A DNA stretch of 64,000 nucleotides. Source: Hymenobacter amundsenii. Lineage in GTDB: Bacteria; Bacteroidota; Bacteroidia; Cytophagales; Hymenobacteraceae. The notes beneath the pieces were generated by a model. The model searched no databases. It was given only the letters and a program-made list of their open reading frames with translations, and was not told the origin of the DNA. The position numbers and the translations under genes were made by a program. Of this stretch, positions 1 to 8,134 are shown one piece after another (position 1 is the stretch's first letter; each line of letters starts with the position of its first letter). The stretch lies in assembly GCF_002204745.1 (NCBI RefSeq), contig NZ_NIRR01000016.1, positions 24,950-88,949 on the forward strand, written 5' to 3'.

Positions 1-1
1 T

Positions 2-1165
2 CACCTGCCCCCCACCGGCCATAAGCCCACGCCCGAAGTCCGGCAGACGTCCTTCATCCAGTTTTCCCTCTTCATGCTGGGGGCCGTGCTGCTGGTTTAC
101 ACCCTGCACAAGCTCGACGCCATTTTGCTGCCGCTGCTGTTTTCGGCGCTGTTCACGCTGCTGCTACTACCCATCTGCCGGTGGCTGGAAAACCGCCGTG
201 TGCCGCGCATTCTGGCCATCATCCTGTGTCTGCTGCTGCTGTTGGCCGTGTTCGCCGGTATTATCGTGGCTTTCGGCTCCCAGCTCACCCAGTTTCAGAG
301 TGAGTTGCCCAAGCTGCAAACCAAGCTATTAGAGTTTTTCCGTGACGGCCAGGAGTGGGCGCAGCTTAAATTCGGCTACACGCCCATGAGCGTTGATGAC
401 CTAAAGGATGCCACGCTCAAGGCCGTTAAGAAGTCGGGCGGCTCTTACCTGGGCACGACCCTGCTCACCACTACGGCGGTTCTAAGCAATCTGGCGCAGG
501 TGCTGATTTACATTTTCTGTCTGCTGCTTTACCGCGACCATTTGCGCCAGTTCATGTTCCGCTTCGTGGCCCCCGACAAGCGCACAACCGTTCTGCATAC
601 TGTAGATAACATCCAGACCGTCGTGCAGGCCTACATTTCGGGTTTGTTGAAGGTAATTGTCATCGTGTCTATTCTCAACGGCATCGGGCTGTTGGTGCTG
701 GGGGTGAAGTTTGCCATCTTCTTCGCCATTTTCGCCTCGGTGCTGGCCGTTATTCCTTATATCGGCATCCTGATCGGGGCCACTGTGCCAGCCATTGTTA
801 CGCTGGTTGAAACCGGCTCGCCGGTGCAAGCAGCTTTGGTGGTAGGCGTATTTGTGATCGTGCAGTTTCTGGAAGGCAACTTCATTACACCCATGATTAC
901 GGGCTCGCAGGTGAGCATCAACCCGCTGGCCGCCATTCTGGCCCTGATTCTGGGCAACGAGCTGTGGGGAACACCCGGCATGATTCTGAGCATTCCGCTG
1001 ATGGCCGTAATCAAAGTGGTGCTCGACGCCAACAAAACGACCGAGCCCTGGGGCTTCTTGCTCGGCGACACGGCCGATGGCGACGATTCGACCAAGTCAG
1101 AAGGCGACCAGCCGGGAGGCCTGCACCGGCTCTGGAACCGAATGCTGGGCCGTTCCGAGGAATAA
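2..1165 (+). CDS. AI-2E family transporter / permease (5' end cut by window edge)
   Basis: Polytopic inner-membrane protein of the AI-2E exporter (PerM/TqsA, UPF0118) family; members export autoinducer or other small solutes and some act as Na+/H+ antiporters, so the substrate here is unknown. About seven to eight hydrophobic segments are visible, including an N-terminal pair, one near residue 150 of the ATG-74 version and a dense block at about 190-325 carrying the family-typical ...VIPYIGILIGATVPAI stretch. The charged tail (residues about 330-363) is probably cytosolic. The frame is open through the left edge: the 24 codons before the ATG at 74 look like a normal soluble N-terminus, so the real start is probably outside the window. 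Family assignment is firm, substrate is not. Confidence 0.9.
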   Translation, partial: HLPPTGHKPTPEVRQTSFIQFSLFMLGAVLLVYTLHKLDAILLPLLFSALFTLLLLPICRWLENRRVPRILAIILCLLLLLAVFAGIIVAFGSQLTQFQSELPKLQTKLLEFFRDGQEWAQLKFGYTPMSVDDLKDATLKAVKKSGGSYLGTTLLTTTAVLSNLAQVLIYIFCLLLYRDHLRQFMFRFVAPDKRTTVLHTVDNIQTVVQAYISGLLKVIVIVSILNGIGLLVLGVKFAIFFAIFASVLAVIPYIGILIGATVPAIVTLVETGSPVQAALVVGVFVIVQFLEGNFITPMITGSQVSINPLAAILALILGNELWGTPGMILSIPLMAVIKVVLDANKTTEPWGFLLGDTADGDDSTKSEGDQPGGLHRLWNRMLGRSEE

Positions 1166-1290
1166 CAAGCGCCGCAAGCCGCCGGAACTGACCTCAATTT
1201 TACACGCAACCCGACCGGGGCACCCAGCGGTATAAGGACAGAGCTGCTGCCCACTGCGGCAGCCTTCTTTTTACCTTAAAACATCTTCTC

Positions 1291-1758
1291 ATGGCACTTA
1301 TCACTGGCGAAACCGCCCGCGCTTACAACGACCTCGTAGAAATCAATAAAACGGCCGCTAAAGGCTACCAGGAGGCCGCCGAGGGCGTTGCCAACCCTGA
1401 CCTGAAAGCCAAGCTGAGCCAGTTCAGCCAGCAGCGGGCCCAATTCGCTTCCGAGTTGAGCACGCACGCCCAGCAGTTCGGCATCAACCCCGAGCAGGAA
1501 GGCACTGTGGAAGGCGCCCTCACCGATGCTGCTGCCGCTGTTCACCGGGGCTGGATCAACATCAAGTCGGCCATTACGGGCCAGGACGATTCGGCCATTC
1601 TGGGCGAGTGCGAAACGGGCGACTCCACGGCCCTGAGCAGCTACGAAACGGCCCTGAAGTCGAATGAACTGCCCACCGAAGCCCGCAGCGTTATTGAGAA
1701 GCAGCACGGCGAAATTCTGTCAACCAAAAACTGGATTACCGGCCAGAAGGGCCGCTAA
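1291..1758 (+). CDS. PA2169-type four-helix-bundle protein (DUF2383)
   Basis: 155-aa all-helical protein of the DUF2383/PA2169 family, ferritin-like four-helix bundles with no established reaction. The pattern fits: an N-terminal helix with NDLVEINKTAAKGYQEAAEG, a second with FSQQRAQFASELSTHA, then a GWINIKSAITG segment and a C-terminal E/K-rich helix. There is no signal peptide, so it is probably cytosolic. The family is often stress- or stationary-phase-linked in other bacteria; that role is inferred here. It lies 125 bp behind the permease and is followed by a strong intrinsic terminator, so it may be the end of that unit or monocistronic. Confidence 0.85.
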   Translation: MALITGETARAYNDLVEINKTAAKGYQEAAEGVANPDLKAKLSQFSQQRAQFASELSTHAQQFGINPEQEGTVEGALTDAAAAVHRGWINIKSAITGQDDSAILGECETGDSTALSSYETALKSNELPTEARSVIEKQHGEILSTKNWITGQKGR

Positions 1759-1805
1759 GCTTTTCTGAGCTATTAGCCTTTTGCTGATAACTTTTATCTT
1801 TTTTG

Positions 1806-1840
1806 AAAGGAGCCTACCAGTTGGTAGGCTCCTTTTTTTG
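1806..1840 (+). terminator. intrinsic terminator after DUF2383 gene
   Basis: Perfect 13-bp stem (1806-1818 with 1823-1835), 4-nt loop AGTT, T-rich right arm and tail. Confidence 0.9.
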
Positions 1841-1894
1841 GCTAGGATGGCTGGGAAATTTGAGGTTGAAAATCGGTGCAACCATCCGGGCGGG

Positions 1895-1902
1895 TATCTT
1901 TG
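1895..1902 (+). promoter_or_regulatory. Bacteroidetes -7 element TATCTTTG
   Basis: Exact TAnnTTTG. It lies inside the longest possible reading frame of the next gene (GTG at 1876), which argues that translation starts downstream, at TTG 1996. No clear -33 TTG at 17-23 bp. Confidence 0.55.
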
Positions 1903-1995
1903 TTACCAATCTGCTTAGTTGATTTAGCCCTAGCGGGTATTCTCAGAACAAAAGCTATCAGCCAACAGCTAGTAGCTAACAGCTCAAAAAAGCAT

Positions 1996-3492
1996 TTGTA
2001 CGCCATCATCGACCTTGAAACCACCGGGGGCCAGCCCGCGCAGGACCGCATCACCGAAATTGCCATCTATATTCATGATGGCGAGAAAGTGGTGGATGAG
2101 TTTAGTTCGCTGATTAATCCGGGCCGGGCTATCCCCTTCTTTATTACCCAGCTCACGGGCATCACCGACGATATGGTGCGTGAGGCCCCGCGCTTCCACG
2201 AGGTAGCCCGCAAAGTGGTGGAGATGACCGAGGGCTGCGTATTCGTGGCCCATAACGTGCGCTTCGACTACTCGTTTCTGAAGAAGGAGTTTGGCGACCT
2301 GGGCTACAACTACTCGCGCAAAACGCTGTGTACGGTGCGCCTGAGCCGCTCGCTGATGCCGGGGCAGCCCAGCTACAGCCTGGGCAAGCTTTGCCAGAAT
2401 ATCGGTATCCCGCTGAACGGGCGGCACCGCGCCGCCGGCGACGCGGCGGCCACGGCCATTCTGTTCGGGCGGCTATTAAACATCAGCCAGGAGCAGGAAA
2501 CTCCGGCCGCAGCTGCTGGCCTGAGCCCGGCCGACGCGCTGGCCGTGGTAGATGCCCAGGCTCCGGCGGGCCGCAAGCCGGTGGCGGCTACCGGGGGCAA
2601 GCAGCCCTCGCCGCGCAAGATAAAAGCCGTGCAGGAGGCCATTAAAACGGCGCTGCTGCCGCCCAACATTACGCCCGAGCACGTGGCGGCCCTGCCCCAG
2701 GAGGCGGGCGTGTATTACTTCCATAACCAGGCCGGGGAAGTGATTTACGTGGGCAAGAGCATCAATATTTACAAGCGTATTCAGCAGCATTTTGCCGTCG
2801 ATTATAAGTCGCGCAAGAGCATTGAGTTCAAAAGTTCGATTTCAGAAATCACCTGGGAGTTGACTGGCTCCGAGCTGGTGGCACTGCTCTTTGAGTCGCA
2901 CGAAATCAAGCGCCTCAAGCCACTTTACAACCGCCAGCAGCGGCGGTCGGTGTTTCCGGCGGGTATCTTTCTGCGGACTGACGACGACGGCTACAAGCAC
3001 CTCTACTACGGCCGGGCCGACGACCATGCCGAGTCGCACCCGCTCATCGCGCTGGCCAACCAGTTCAAGGCCAAGGGCTTTCTGTTTCATAAAGTCGCCA
3101 AATTCAACCTCTGCCAGAAGCTCTGCGACCTGTACAAAACCACCGGCCCCTGCTTCGATTACCAGGTACACCGCTGCCAGGGAGCCTGCGTGGGCCAGGA
3201 GCCACCCGAAGCGTACAACCAACGGGTAGAAGCCGCCATTGAGTCGTTTACCTATGAGCACGGCTCGTTTGTTATTATCGGGACGGGCCACCGGGCCGAT
3301 GAAAAGAGCCTCGTGGTGGTAGAAAACGGCCGTTACCTAGGCTTCGGCTACGTAGATGAAACCTTCTCGGCCCGCCGCTTCGAGGATTTCCGCGACGCCG
3401 TTACGCGCTACCACGATAACAAGGACGTGCAGCAGATTATTCGTCAGTACCTGCGAACCAAGCACAAAGACAAGGTAAAGGTGTTTAAGTAG
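1996..3492 (+). CDS. DEDD exonuclease fused to GIY-YIG nuclease (Cho/UvrC-like)
   Basis: About 498-aa two-nuclease protein. Residues 1-170 form a DnaQ-type 3'-5' exonuclease: DLETT with acidic residues at 6 and 8, HNVRFD in the middle, and H144-x4-D149 (HRAAGD). A Pro/Ala-rich linker follows. At about 230-330 there is a GIY-YIG domain (GVYYF at 238, then IYVGKS), and after it a UvrC-like cysteine cluster (CQKLCDLYKTTGPCFDYQ, then RCQGACVG). Cho-like proteins make the 3' incision in nucleotide-excision repair, so a repair role is likely. The longest frame starts at GTG 1876, but a -7 element lies within it. TTG 1996 gives the family N-terminus MYAIIDLETTG, so I chose it. Stand-alone; 237 bp from the previous gene. 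Confidence 0.85.
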   Translation: MYAIIDLETTGGQPAQDRITEIAIYIHDGEKVVDEFSSLINPGRAIPFFITQLTGITDDMVREAPRFHEVARKVVEMTEGCVFVAHNVRFDYSFLKKEFGDLGYNYSRKTLCTVRLSRSLMPGQPSYSLGKLCQNIGIPLNGRHRAAGDAAATAILFGRLLNISQEQETPAAAAGLSPADALAVVDAQAPAGRKPVAATGGKQPSPRKIKAVQEAIKTALLPPNITPEHVAALPQEAGVYYFHNQAGEVIYVGKSINIYKRIQQHFAVDYKSRKSIEFKSSISEITWELTGSELVALLFESHEIKRLKPLYNRQQRRSVFPAGIFLRTDDDGYKHLYYGRADDHAESHPLIALANQFKAKGFLFHKVAKFNLCQKLCDLYKTTGPCFDYQVHRCQGACVGQEPPEAYNQRVEAAIESFTYEHGSFVIIGTGHRADEKSLVVVENGRYLGFGYVDETFSARRFEDFRDAVTRYHDNKDVQQIIRQYLRTKHKDKVKVFK

Positions 3493-3576
3493 AGGACTGA
3501 TTTTATACAAACTCAGATGGGGCTTAGAGGATATGACAAGCTTGGCGGCTGCCAGTACATATGTCCCTCTCCCCGC

Positions 3577-4011
3577 TTACTTGCCAGCGGCTGGCACCGT
3601 TTGCTGCTGTTGCAACCAACGCACAGCCTGATTTTCGTCGTTGAAACGGCGCATTTGGTAAGTGCGGGCCGGACTCTGCTCTGCCACTTGGAAAGCGGGC
3701 TGAGCGTCGGTCAGGGCCTGGTAATCGGGGGAAAGCAGCTGGCTCATGAACACAAGCTGGCCAAAAGTGGCATTCAGGCTAGGAAAAAACTCTTCCAAGC
3801 CCCAGCGGGTGGTTTCTGCGTCGGCTGGTGGGCGGCGGCGGCCATCGAGTAGCCAGTAAGGGCAGGCACACTGCTGGGCTGCCTGCAGAATTAAGGCGTA
3901 GCCCTGGCGGGTTTCATCCCCCGAAACGGGCCTTAACCAGCGGCCGACCAAAAAATTGAGGTCGGAGCGGTAAGCCAGGCTCAGGTAGTCGGGGGAAAGG
4001 AAGGTTTGCAT
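3577..4011 (-). CDS. conserved hypothetical protein, paralogue A of a divergent pair
   Basis: 144-aa soluble protein with no signal peptide or membrane segment. I do not recognise a named family. It is clearly related to the protein encoded at 4190-4609: both share an RSDL..L..RWLR.VS block near the start, then QGY, a W-L-(L/V)-D-x-RRR segment with a downstream DA, and a C-terminal (D/G)(E)xxA(V/M)xWLQ motif. Size and pattern recall SpoIIAA/STAS-like folds often found next to signalling proteins in this phylum, but that is a guess. It is transcribed away from its paralogue from a shared 178-bp intergenic region. Confidence 0.75.
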   Translation of the reverse strand: MQTFLSPDYLSLAYRSDLNFLVGRWLRPVSGDETRQGYALILQAAQQCACPYWLLDGRRRPPADAETTRWGLEEFFPSLNATFGQLVFMSQLLSPDYQALTDAQPAFQVAEQSPARTYQMRRFNDENQAVRWLQQQQTVPAAGK

Positions 4012-4030
4012 CGGGCGGCGAAAACGAAGT

Positions 4031-4038
4031 CAAATATA
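4031..4038 (-). promoter_or_regulatory. -7 element TATATTTG for the 3577-4011 gene
   Basis: Exact TAnnTTTG on the minus strand, about 20 nt before the ATG at 4011; no clear -33 TTG. Confidence 0.6.
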
Positions 4039-4144
4039 GGACTCTGCCGGAAGCATTTGCATTACCCTGCGTCCGGAGCCGCCCTTAAAAAGGGGGACTT
4101 ATCAATTTGTACCTGATTCTGGCAACTGCCGGCTCGGCAGGCCG

Positions 4145-4152
4145 TATGTTTG
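4145..4152 (+). promoter_or_regulatory. -7 element TATGTTTG for the 4190-4609 gene
   Basis: Exact TAnnTTTG, 37 nt before the ATG at 4190. Both genes of the divergent pair therefore have their own element of the same class. Confidence 0.6.
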
Positions 4153-4189
4153 CCCCCCGGAGCAACTTGTTTCGGCTCTTCACCGCTCC

Positions 4190-4609
4190 ATGTCTACTGA
4201 CACACCTTACATTTCCATCACGTTTCGCTCCGATCTGGCTTTATTGATAGTGCGCTGGCTGCGGGAAGTATCCCAAACGGAGCTGCAGCAAGGCTACCTC
4301 GAAGCCTGTCAGGTTGCCGCCGACCACCAAGCCGGCCGGTGGCTGGTAGACTCGCGCCGACGGGCCGAGCCAGATGCCCAGATGGTAGACTGGCTGGCCC
4401 AGGAGTACTTACCCGCCCTCAAGCCGGCCATCCACAATTTACCCATCCATTTGGCCTGTTTGGTGGCCACTACCTGGCGGCCAAGCACCAGCCCCGCCAC
4501 GCCCCTAGCCGCGCTGGCGCAGACTGTTTCCGATATTGAGCAGGATTACCAGATTAGCCTTTTCGGCGACGAGGGCGCGGCTATGGCTTGGTTGCAGGAG
4601 CAACCATAA
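4190..4609 (+). CDS. conserved hypothetical protein, paralogue B of a divergent pair
   Basis: 139-aa soluble protein, homologous over its whole length to the divergently encoded 144-aa protein (3577-4011): SITFRSDLALLIVRWLREVS matches LAYRSDLNFLVGRWLRPVS, and WLVDSRRR matches WLLDGRRR. The middle third has diverged. Function unknown; no signal peptide, so cytosolic. Inverted duplication of one ancestral gene is the simplest origin. The 3' end faces the lipoprotein gene at 4659 with a 49-bp gap and no strong hairpin. Confidence 0.75.
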   Translation: MSTDTPYISITFRSDLALLIVRWLREVSQTELQQGYLEACQVAADHQAGRWLVDSRRRAEPDAQMVDWLAQEYLPALKPAIHNLPIHLACLVATTWRPSTSPATPLAALAQTVSDIEQDYQISLFGDEGAAMAWLQEQP

Positions 4610-4658
4610 GGCGCCACTGAATAGTGGCAAGGGCGAAACACACCGGCAACCAACACGG

Positions 4659-6266
4659 CTAATACAGCCGGTGGCGCAGCAGCCAGCCGGCCGCGTCGAA
4701 TTCCTCGGCTTTGGGCTGATATGCTTCGGTTTTGAATTTGCCCACCCGTAACGTGTTACCGTCGCCGCTGTCGTAGATGGTAAGGCGGCTGGATGGGCTC
4801 TTTTCGGGGGCCGGGGTAGCCTCGATCAGGTCCTGGCCTTCGCCGTCGTACACCCCCATTTGAATACGGCTGGTGGGCTCGCCGCGCAATTCAAACGAGT
4901 CGTTGCCGCCTAGCCCAAACAGCTTGATGGATCGGGTTTCGGCCGCTTTAAAGGTGCGCTCGTGCAGCATGGTAGCGCCCTCGGACGTGAGCCGGAATAA
5001 CTGCACCCGCACGGCATCGGGACCGGTGGCCTCCACCACGAACCGCTCGGCTTCGTCGGTGCCGGGTAGCTCCACGTCGCGGTTGAGCAGCTCGTAGAAC
5101 CTGTCGGCCACGGCGGGTAGCTGGTCGCGGCGGGCGCGGAGCTTGCGCGTGAATTCAGCCTGACTGATCTGCTGGACTTCGGGCGGCCAAGTAGCCAGGG
5201 CCCGGGCTATTACCTCGTCTGAGAGGGCCCCGCGTAGGGAGTCGGCCACCTGCTGGAAATCGGTGCGGGTCAGGTAGGGCAGCAACGACTTATCCATCGG
5301 GCGGGCGGCGCGGTTGAGGCCCTCCACGTCGGCAAGGCGGATTTTCTCGTGGAAGCTTTGGTAGTTGGATTTCACCCAACCGATGATGTGGGTAAGCAAG
5401 CCATCATCGAACTTGAAAAAAGCATGGTCCCGGTCGCGCGGAATAGCGCGGTAGGTGGTGCCGCCGCCGGCTGCCGGGAAACTGGCCCAGCGCCACTGGT
5501 CTTCGCGCCGGCTCCAGTCGCCGAGCCACATATCGAAAAGGCGGTTGCGCAGGTACTGGCGGGCATCCACCTGATACTGGGAGCTGGCCACCAGATTCGA
5601 GAAGGCCTTGCGCGAGCTTTCCACATCGGCCGAGCGGCCGAAGCTGGCCACCGTGCTCTGGTCGCCGTCGGGCCGTTCCTCAAACAGGTAGAGCGCGTAG
5701 CCGAACTCCTCGCGAAACTCGCCCAAGGCGGGGTCGTCGGCCACGTACACGAGGCGCGGGTTGGTATGGAAAAGACCAGCGGCCTCAGCCAACGGAGCCG
5801 CGATATAGGCGCCGTAGGGGTGGATAACGCTGGTTTGGTCCTTCATGATTCGCCCAATGGCCCCATCGCGCAATTCTTCGGGCAGGGCCCGGGTGGCGTC
5901 CTTGTCCACCGAGCGCAGCACGTACTGTATCCCGTTACGGTCGACGAGGCGCAGGTTTTTGGTCTGGAACGAGCCGCCCTCCTTCATGGGCGTCAGGCCG
6001 CCGGGCACGGCGGTACGCAGGTTAAAAACAGGCACTTTCACCGGTAAATCCCAGAGGGCCCGGTAGTGAGTGCCCCAGAAAAAACGGTGCAAGCTCCCCC
6101 GGTCGTACTGCGGGCCAGCCGCCACCACCACGGTCGAATCGGGGCCGATAACGGGGCGGACGGTAGTAGACGGGGGCGTTTGTTGGGCGGGGGCGGAACA
6201 GGCCACCAGCAGCAGGCCGCTGCACAGGCCCAGCATCAGGAAGGGCGCGGAAGGAGAGAAAGACAC
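4659..6266 (-). CDS. lipoprotein related to the middle domain of phosphoesterase-BamA fusions (paralogue 1)
   Basis: 535-aa probable lipoprotein: hydrophobic signal peptide ending in the lipobox LLVAC. The body carries motifs I know from long Bacteroidetes proteins that join a metallophosphoesterase, this region and a BamA/TamA barrel: VLRSVDKD, YVADDPALG, FDMWLGDWSRREDQWRW, then YRAIPRDRDHAFFKFD. Here it stands alone, without phosphoesterase or barrel. The conserved D/R/N-rich block recalls kinase-like folds but no activity can be assigned. The C-terminal part (GLGGNDSFELRG..., IYDSGDGN) suggests a beta-rich tail. A paralogue (6426-8021) is transcribed divergently 159 bp away. Location by signal: periplasmic face or outer membrane. 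Confidence 0.8.
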   Translation of the reverse strand: MSFSPSAPFLMLGLCSGLLLVACSAPAQQTPPSTTVRPVIGPDSTVVVAAGPQYDRGSLHRFFWGTHYRALWDLPVKVPVFNLRTAVPGGLTPMKEGGSFQTKNLRLVDRNGIQYVLRSVDKDATRALPEELRDGAIGRIMKDQTSVIHPYGAYIAAPLAEAAGLFHTNPRLVYVADDPALGEFREEFGYALYLFEERPDGDQSTVASFGRSADVESSRKAFSNLVASSQYQVDARQYLRNRLFDMWLGDWSRREDQWRWASFPAAGGGTTYRAIPRDRDHAFFKFDDGLLTHIIGWVKSNYQSFHEKIRLADVEGLNRAARPMDKSLLPYLTRTDFQQVADSLRGALSDEVIARALATWPPEVQQISQAEFTRKLRARRDQLPAVADRFYELLNRDVELPGTDEAERFVVEATGPDAVRVQLFRLTSEGATMLHERTFKAAETRSIKLFGLGGNDSFELRGEPTSRIQMGVYDGEGQDLIEATPAPEKSPSSRLTIYDSGDGNTLRVGKFKTEAYQPKAEEFDAAGWLLRHRLY

Positions 6267-6282
6267 GGAAGCGCGGGGTTTC

Positions 6283-6336
6283 GCGGTATAAGGGAAGCGG
6301 AGCCGGCTTCAACCGACTCCGCTTCCCTTATACCGC
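6283..6336. repeat. 24-bp-arm palindrome in the divergent promoter region of the two lipoproteins
   Basis: Arms 6283-6306 and 6313-6336 pair with one mismatch around a 6-nt loop. Both flanking genes start here, so this is not an ordinary terminator; it could be an operator-like site, a 5'UTR structure of the minus-strand gene, or a mobile palindrome. Confidence 0.7.
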
Positions 6337-6425
6337 AAAGCCAGCCCCTACGGTTATGCCCGCTGGCATTCACTTTTCCGGTAAACTTGCGTTGAAGGAA
6401 ATAATCCCGCGCTTTACTGCCCTGA

Positions 6426-8021
6426 ATGAACCCTCGCTACGCCCTACCCCTACTGTTGCTGTCCATCACGGCGTGCAGTCGAAAGTCGTTTTTCCAGCCC
6501 GACGCCCGCCTGGACTATACCACCGTGCTGCCTGCCAACGCCGATAGCGCGCGGGTAACGGCTGGCCGCCACTACCAGCGTGGCCCGCTGGGCCGCTTGC
6601 TACTGGGCGCGCATTACCGCCGGGCCTGGGCCCAGCCGCTGCAACTGCCCGTGCTACGGCCCGACCGCCTGGTTCCGGGTGGCCTGCGCTTCGAGAAAAT
6701 GGGCGGTGGCTTCCAAACGGTGAGCATGACGATGGTGGACTCGGCAGGCCGCAGCTACGCGGTACGCACCATTGATAAAAATCCTGAAAAAACCCTGCCT
6801 AAGGTTTTGCGGCGCAGCTTCGTGATGACGGTAGTGCGCGACGCCACCGCCGCCGCCATGCCTTACGGCGCCTTCGTGGTGCCCCCGCTGGCTGAGGCCG
6901 CCGGAGTACCCCACACCAGCCCCCGCCCCTACTACGTGCGGGCCGATGAAACCGGGCTGGGCCCCGCCTCCGAGCAATTTCAGGGTAAAGTGGTACTAGT
7001 GGAGCGCAAGTTCGAAGGCAAGCAAAATATCAGCGGCCCCGTAGCCGGGGCCAAGCAGCTCGAAGAAACCGACGATGTGCTACCCGAACGCTACGACGAC
7101 CAGCGCTACGAACTCGACGGGGCAGCCTTCGTGCGGGCCCGCCTGCTCGACATCTGGCTTGGCGACTGGGACCGGCACGAGGGCCAGTGGAGCTGGGCCG
7201 GCTACGCCCAACCCGCGGGCCGGCTGCTTTGGAAACCCGTTCCCCAGGACCGGGACCAGGTTTTTTTTCGCTTTGACGATGGGCTGGCCTCCTGGGTGGT
7301 TAGCAAGGCCGTGGCCAAGTTCCGCACGTTCGGGCCCGAGTACCAGAGCATCGAGGGCTACACCCGCAACGCCTCATTCATCGATGCCCGCGCCCTGGCC
7401 GCTGTGCCCCGCGCTACGTATCTGGCCACCGCCCACGACCTGCAGCAACGCCTAACCGACGCCGTAATTGAGCAGGCCGTACGCCAGGGCTTACCCCCTG
7501 AGGTGTATGCCTACGAGGGCCCACGGATGATAGCTAGCCTGCAGGCCCGCCGCGCCAAGCTACCCGAGGCCGCCGAAACGTTCTACCGCCTCGAAGCCGA
7601 AGACGTGTTGGTAGCCGGCACCGACGACGACGAACGGTTCGTAGTCGAGCGCCTCAACGACACGGCCACCGTGGTTTCGATGTACGCGACCAAGGGCGTG
7701 CCCGCCGGCCAGAACGGCCGCCTGCTCTACCGCCGCAGCTTCAACCCCACCGAAACCAAAACGGTGCGCCTGCACGGCCTGAAAGGCAAAGACGAGTTCG
7801 TGGTATCAGGCCGGGTGCGCCGCTCGCCATTCATCGACATCTACGGCGGCCCCCAGGAAGACGTGGTACGCGACTCCTCGCGCGTGGCCGGCCTGCGCAA
7901 ACGCACCCGCTTCTTCGACACGGCTCGCAACAACGAGCTCCACCCCGGCCCGGAAACCAAGAACAAAACCGCCCACAACGTCCTCTCCCACGCTTTTGAC
8001 CGGGATGGTTCGGGGAGGTAG
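6426..8021 (+). CDS. lipoprotein related to the middle domain of phosphoesterase-BamA fusions (paralogue 2)
   Basis: 531-aa lipoprotein with signal peptide and lipobox (LSITAC). Homologous throughout to the 4659-6266 product: LVPGGLRFEKMGGGFQT, VRTIDKNPEKTLP, YYVRADETGLG, LLDIWLGDWDRHEGQWSW, and PVPQDRDQVFFRFD. The same D-W-D-R-H signature precedes the BamA-type barrel in large fusion proteins of this phylum, yet this protein ends after a beta-rich tail with no barrel. Function is unknown; an envelope or lipid-related role is inferred only from the family context and the lipoprotein signal. A weak -7-like TAAACTTG lies at 6382-6389. The 3' end runs into a 42-bp-arm palindrome. Confidence 0.8.
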   Translation: MNPRYALPLLLLSITACSRKSFFQPDARLDYTTVLPANADSARVTAGRHYQRGPLGRLLLGAHYRRAWAQPLQLPVLRPDRLVPGGLRFEKMGGGFQTVSMTMVDSAGRSYAVRTIDKNPEKTLPKVLRRSFVMTVVRDATAAAMPYGAFVVPPLAEAAGVPHTSPRPYYVRADETGLGPASEQFQGKVVLVERKFEGKQNISGPVAGAKQLEETDDVLPERYDDQRYELDGAAFVRARLLDIWLGDWDRHEGQWSWAGYAQPAGRLLWKPVPQDRDQVFFRFDDGLASWVVSKAVAKFRTFGPEYQSIEGYTRNASFIDARALAAVPRATYLATAHDLQQRLTDAVIEQAVRQGLPPEVYAYEGPRMIASLQARRAKLPEAAETFYRLEAEDVLVAGTDDDERFVVERLNDTATVVSMYATKGVPAGQNGRLLYRRSFNPTETKTVRLHGLKGKDEFVVSGRVRRSPFIDIYGGPQEDVVRDSSRVAGLRKRTRFFDTARNNELHPGPETKNKTAHNVLSHAFDRDGSGR

Positions 8022-8035
8022 AAGGTGAAGTTAGG

Positions 8036-8125
8036 CTTGTCATCCTGACGCAGGAAGGACCTGCTTAAGAAGCTGATATATGGATCAGCTTCTTAAGCAG
8101 GTCCTTCCTGCGTCAGGATGACAAG
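8036..8125. repeat. perfect 42-bp-arm palindrome between convergent genes
   Basis: Arms 8036-8077 and 8084-8125 are exact reverse complements around a 6-nt loop (ATATGG). Each arm starts CTTGTCATCCTGACGCAGG. It probably terminates both convergent genes, but is much larger and more perfect than needed; the motif resembles dispersed intergenic palindromes of Hymenobacter genomes. Confidence 0.9.
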
Positions 8126-8134
8126 CTGGTTTCT

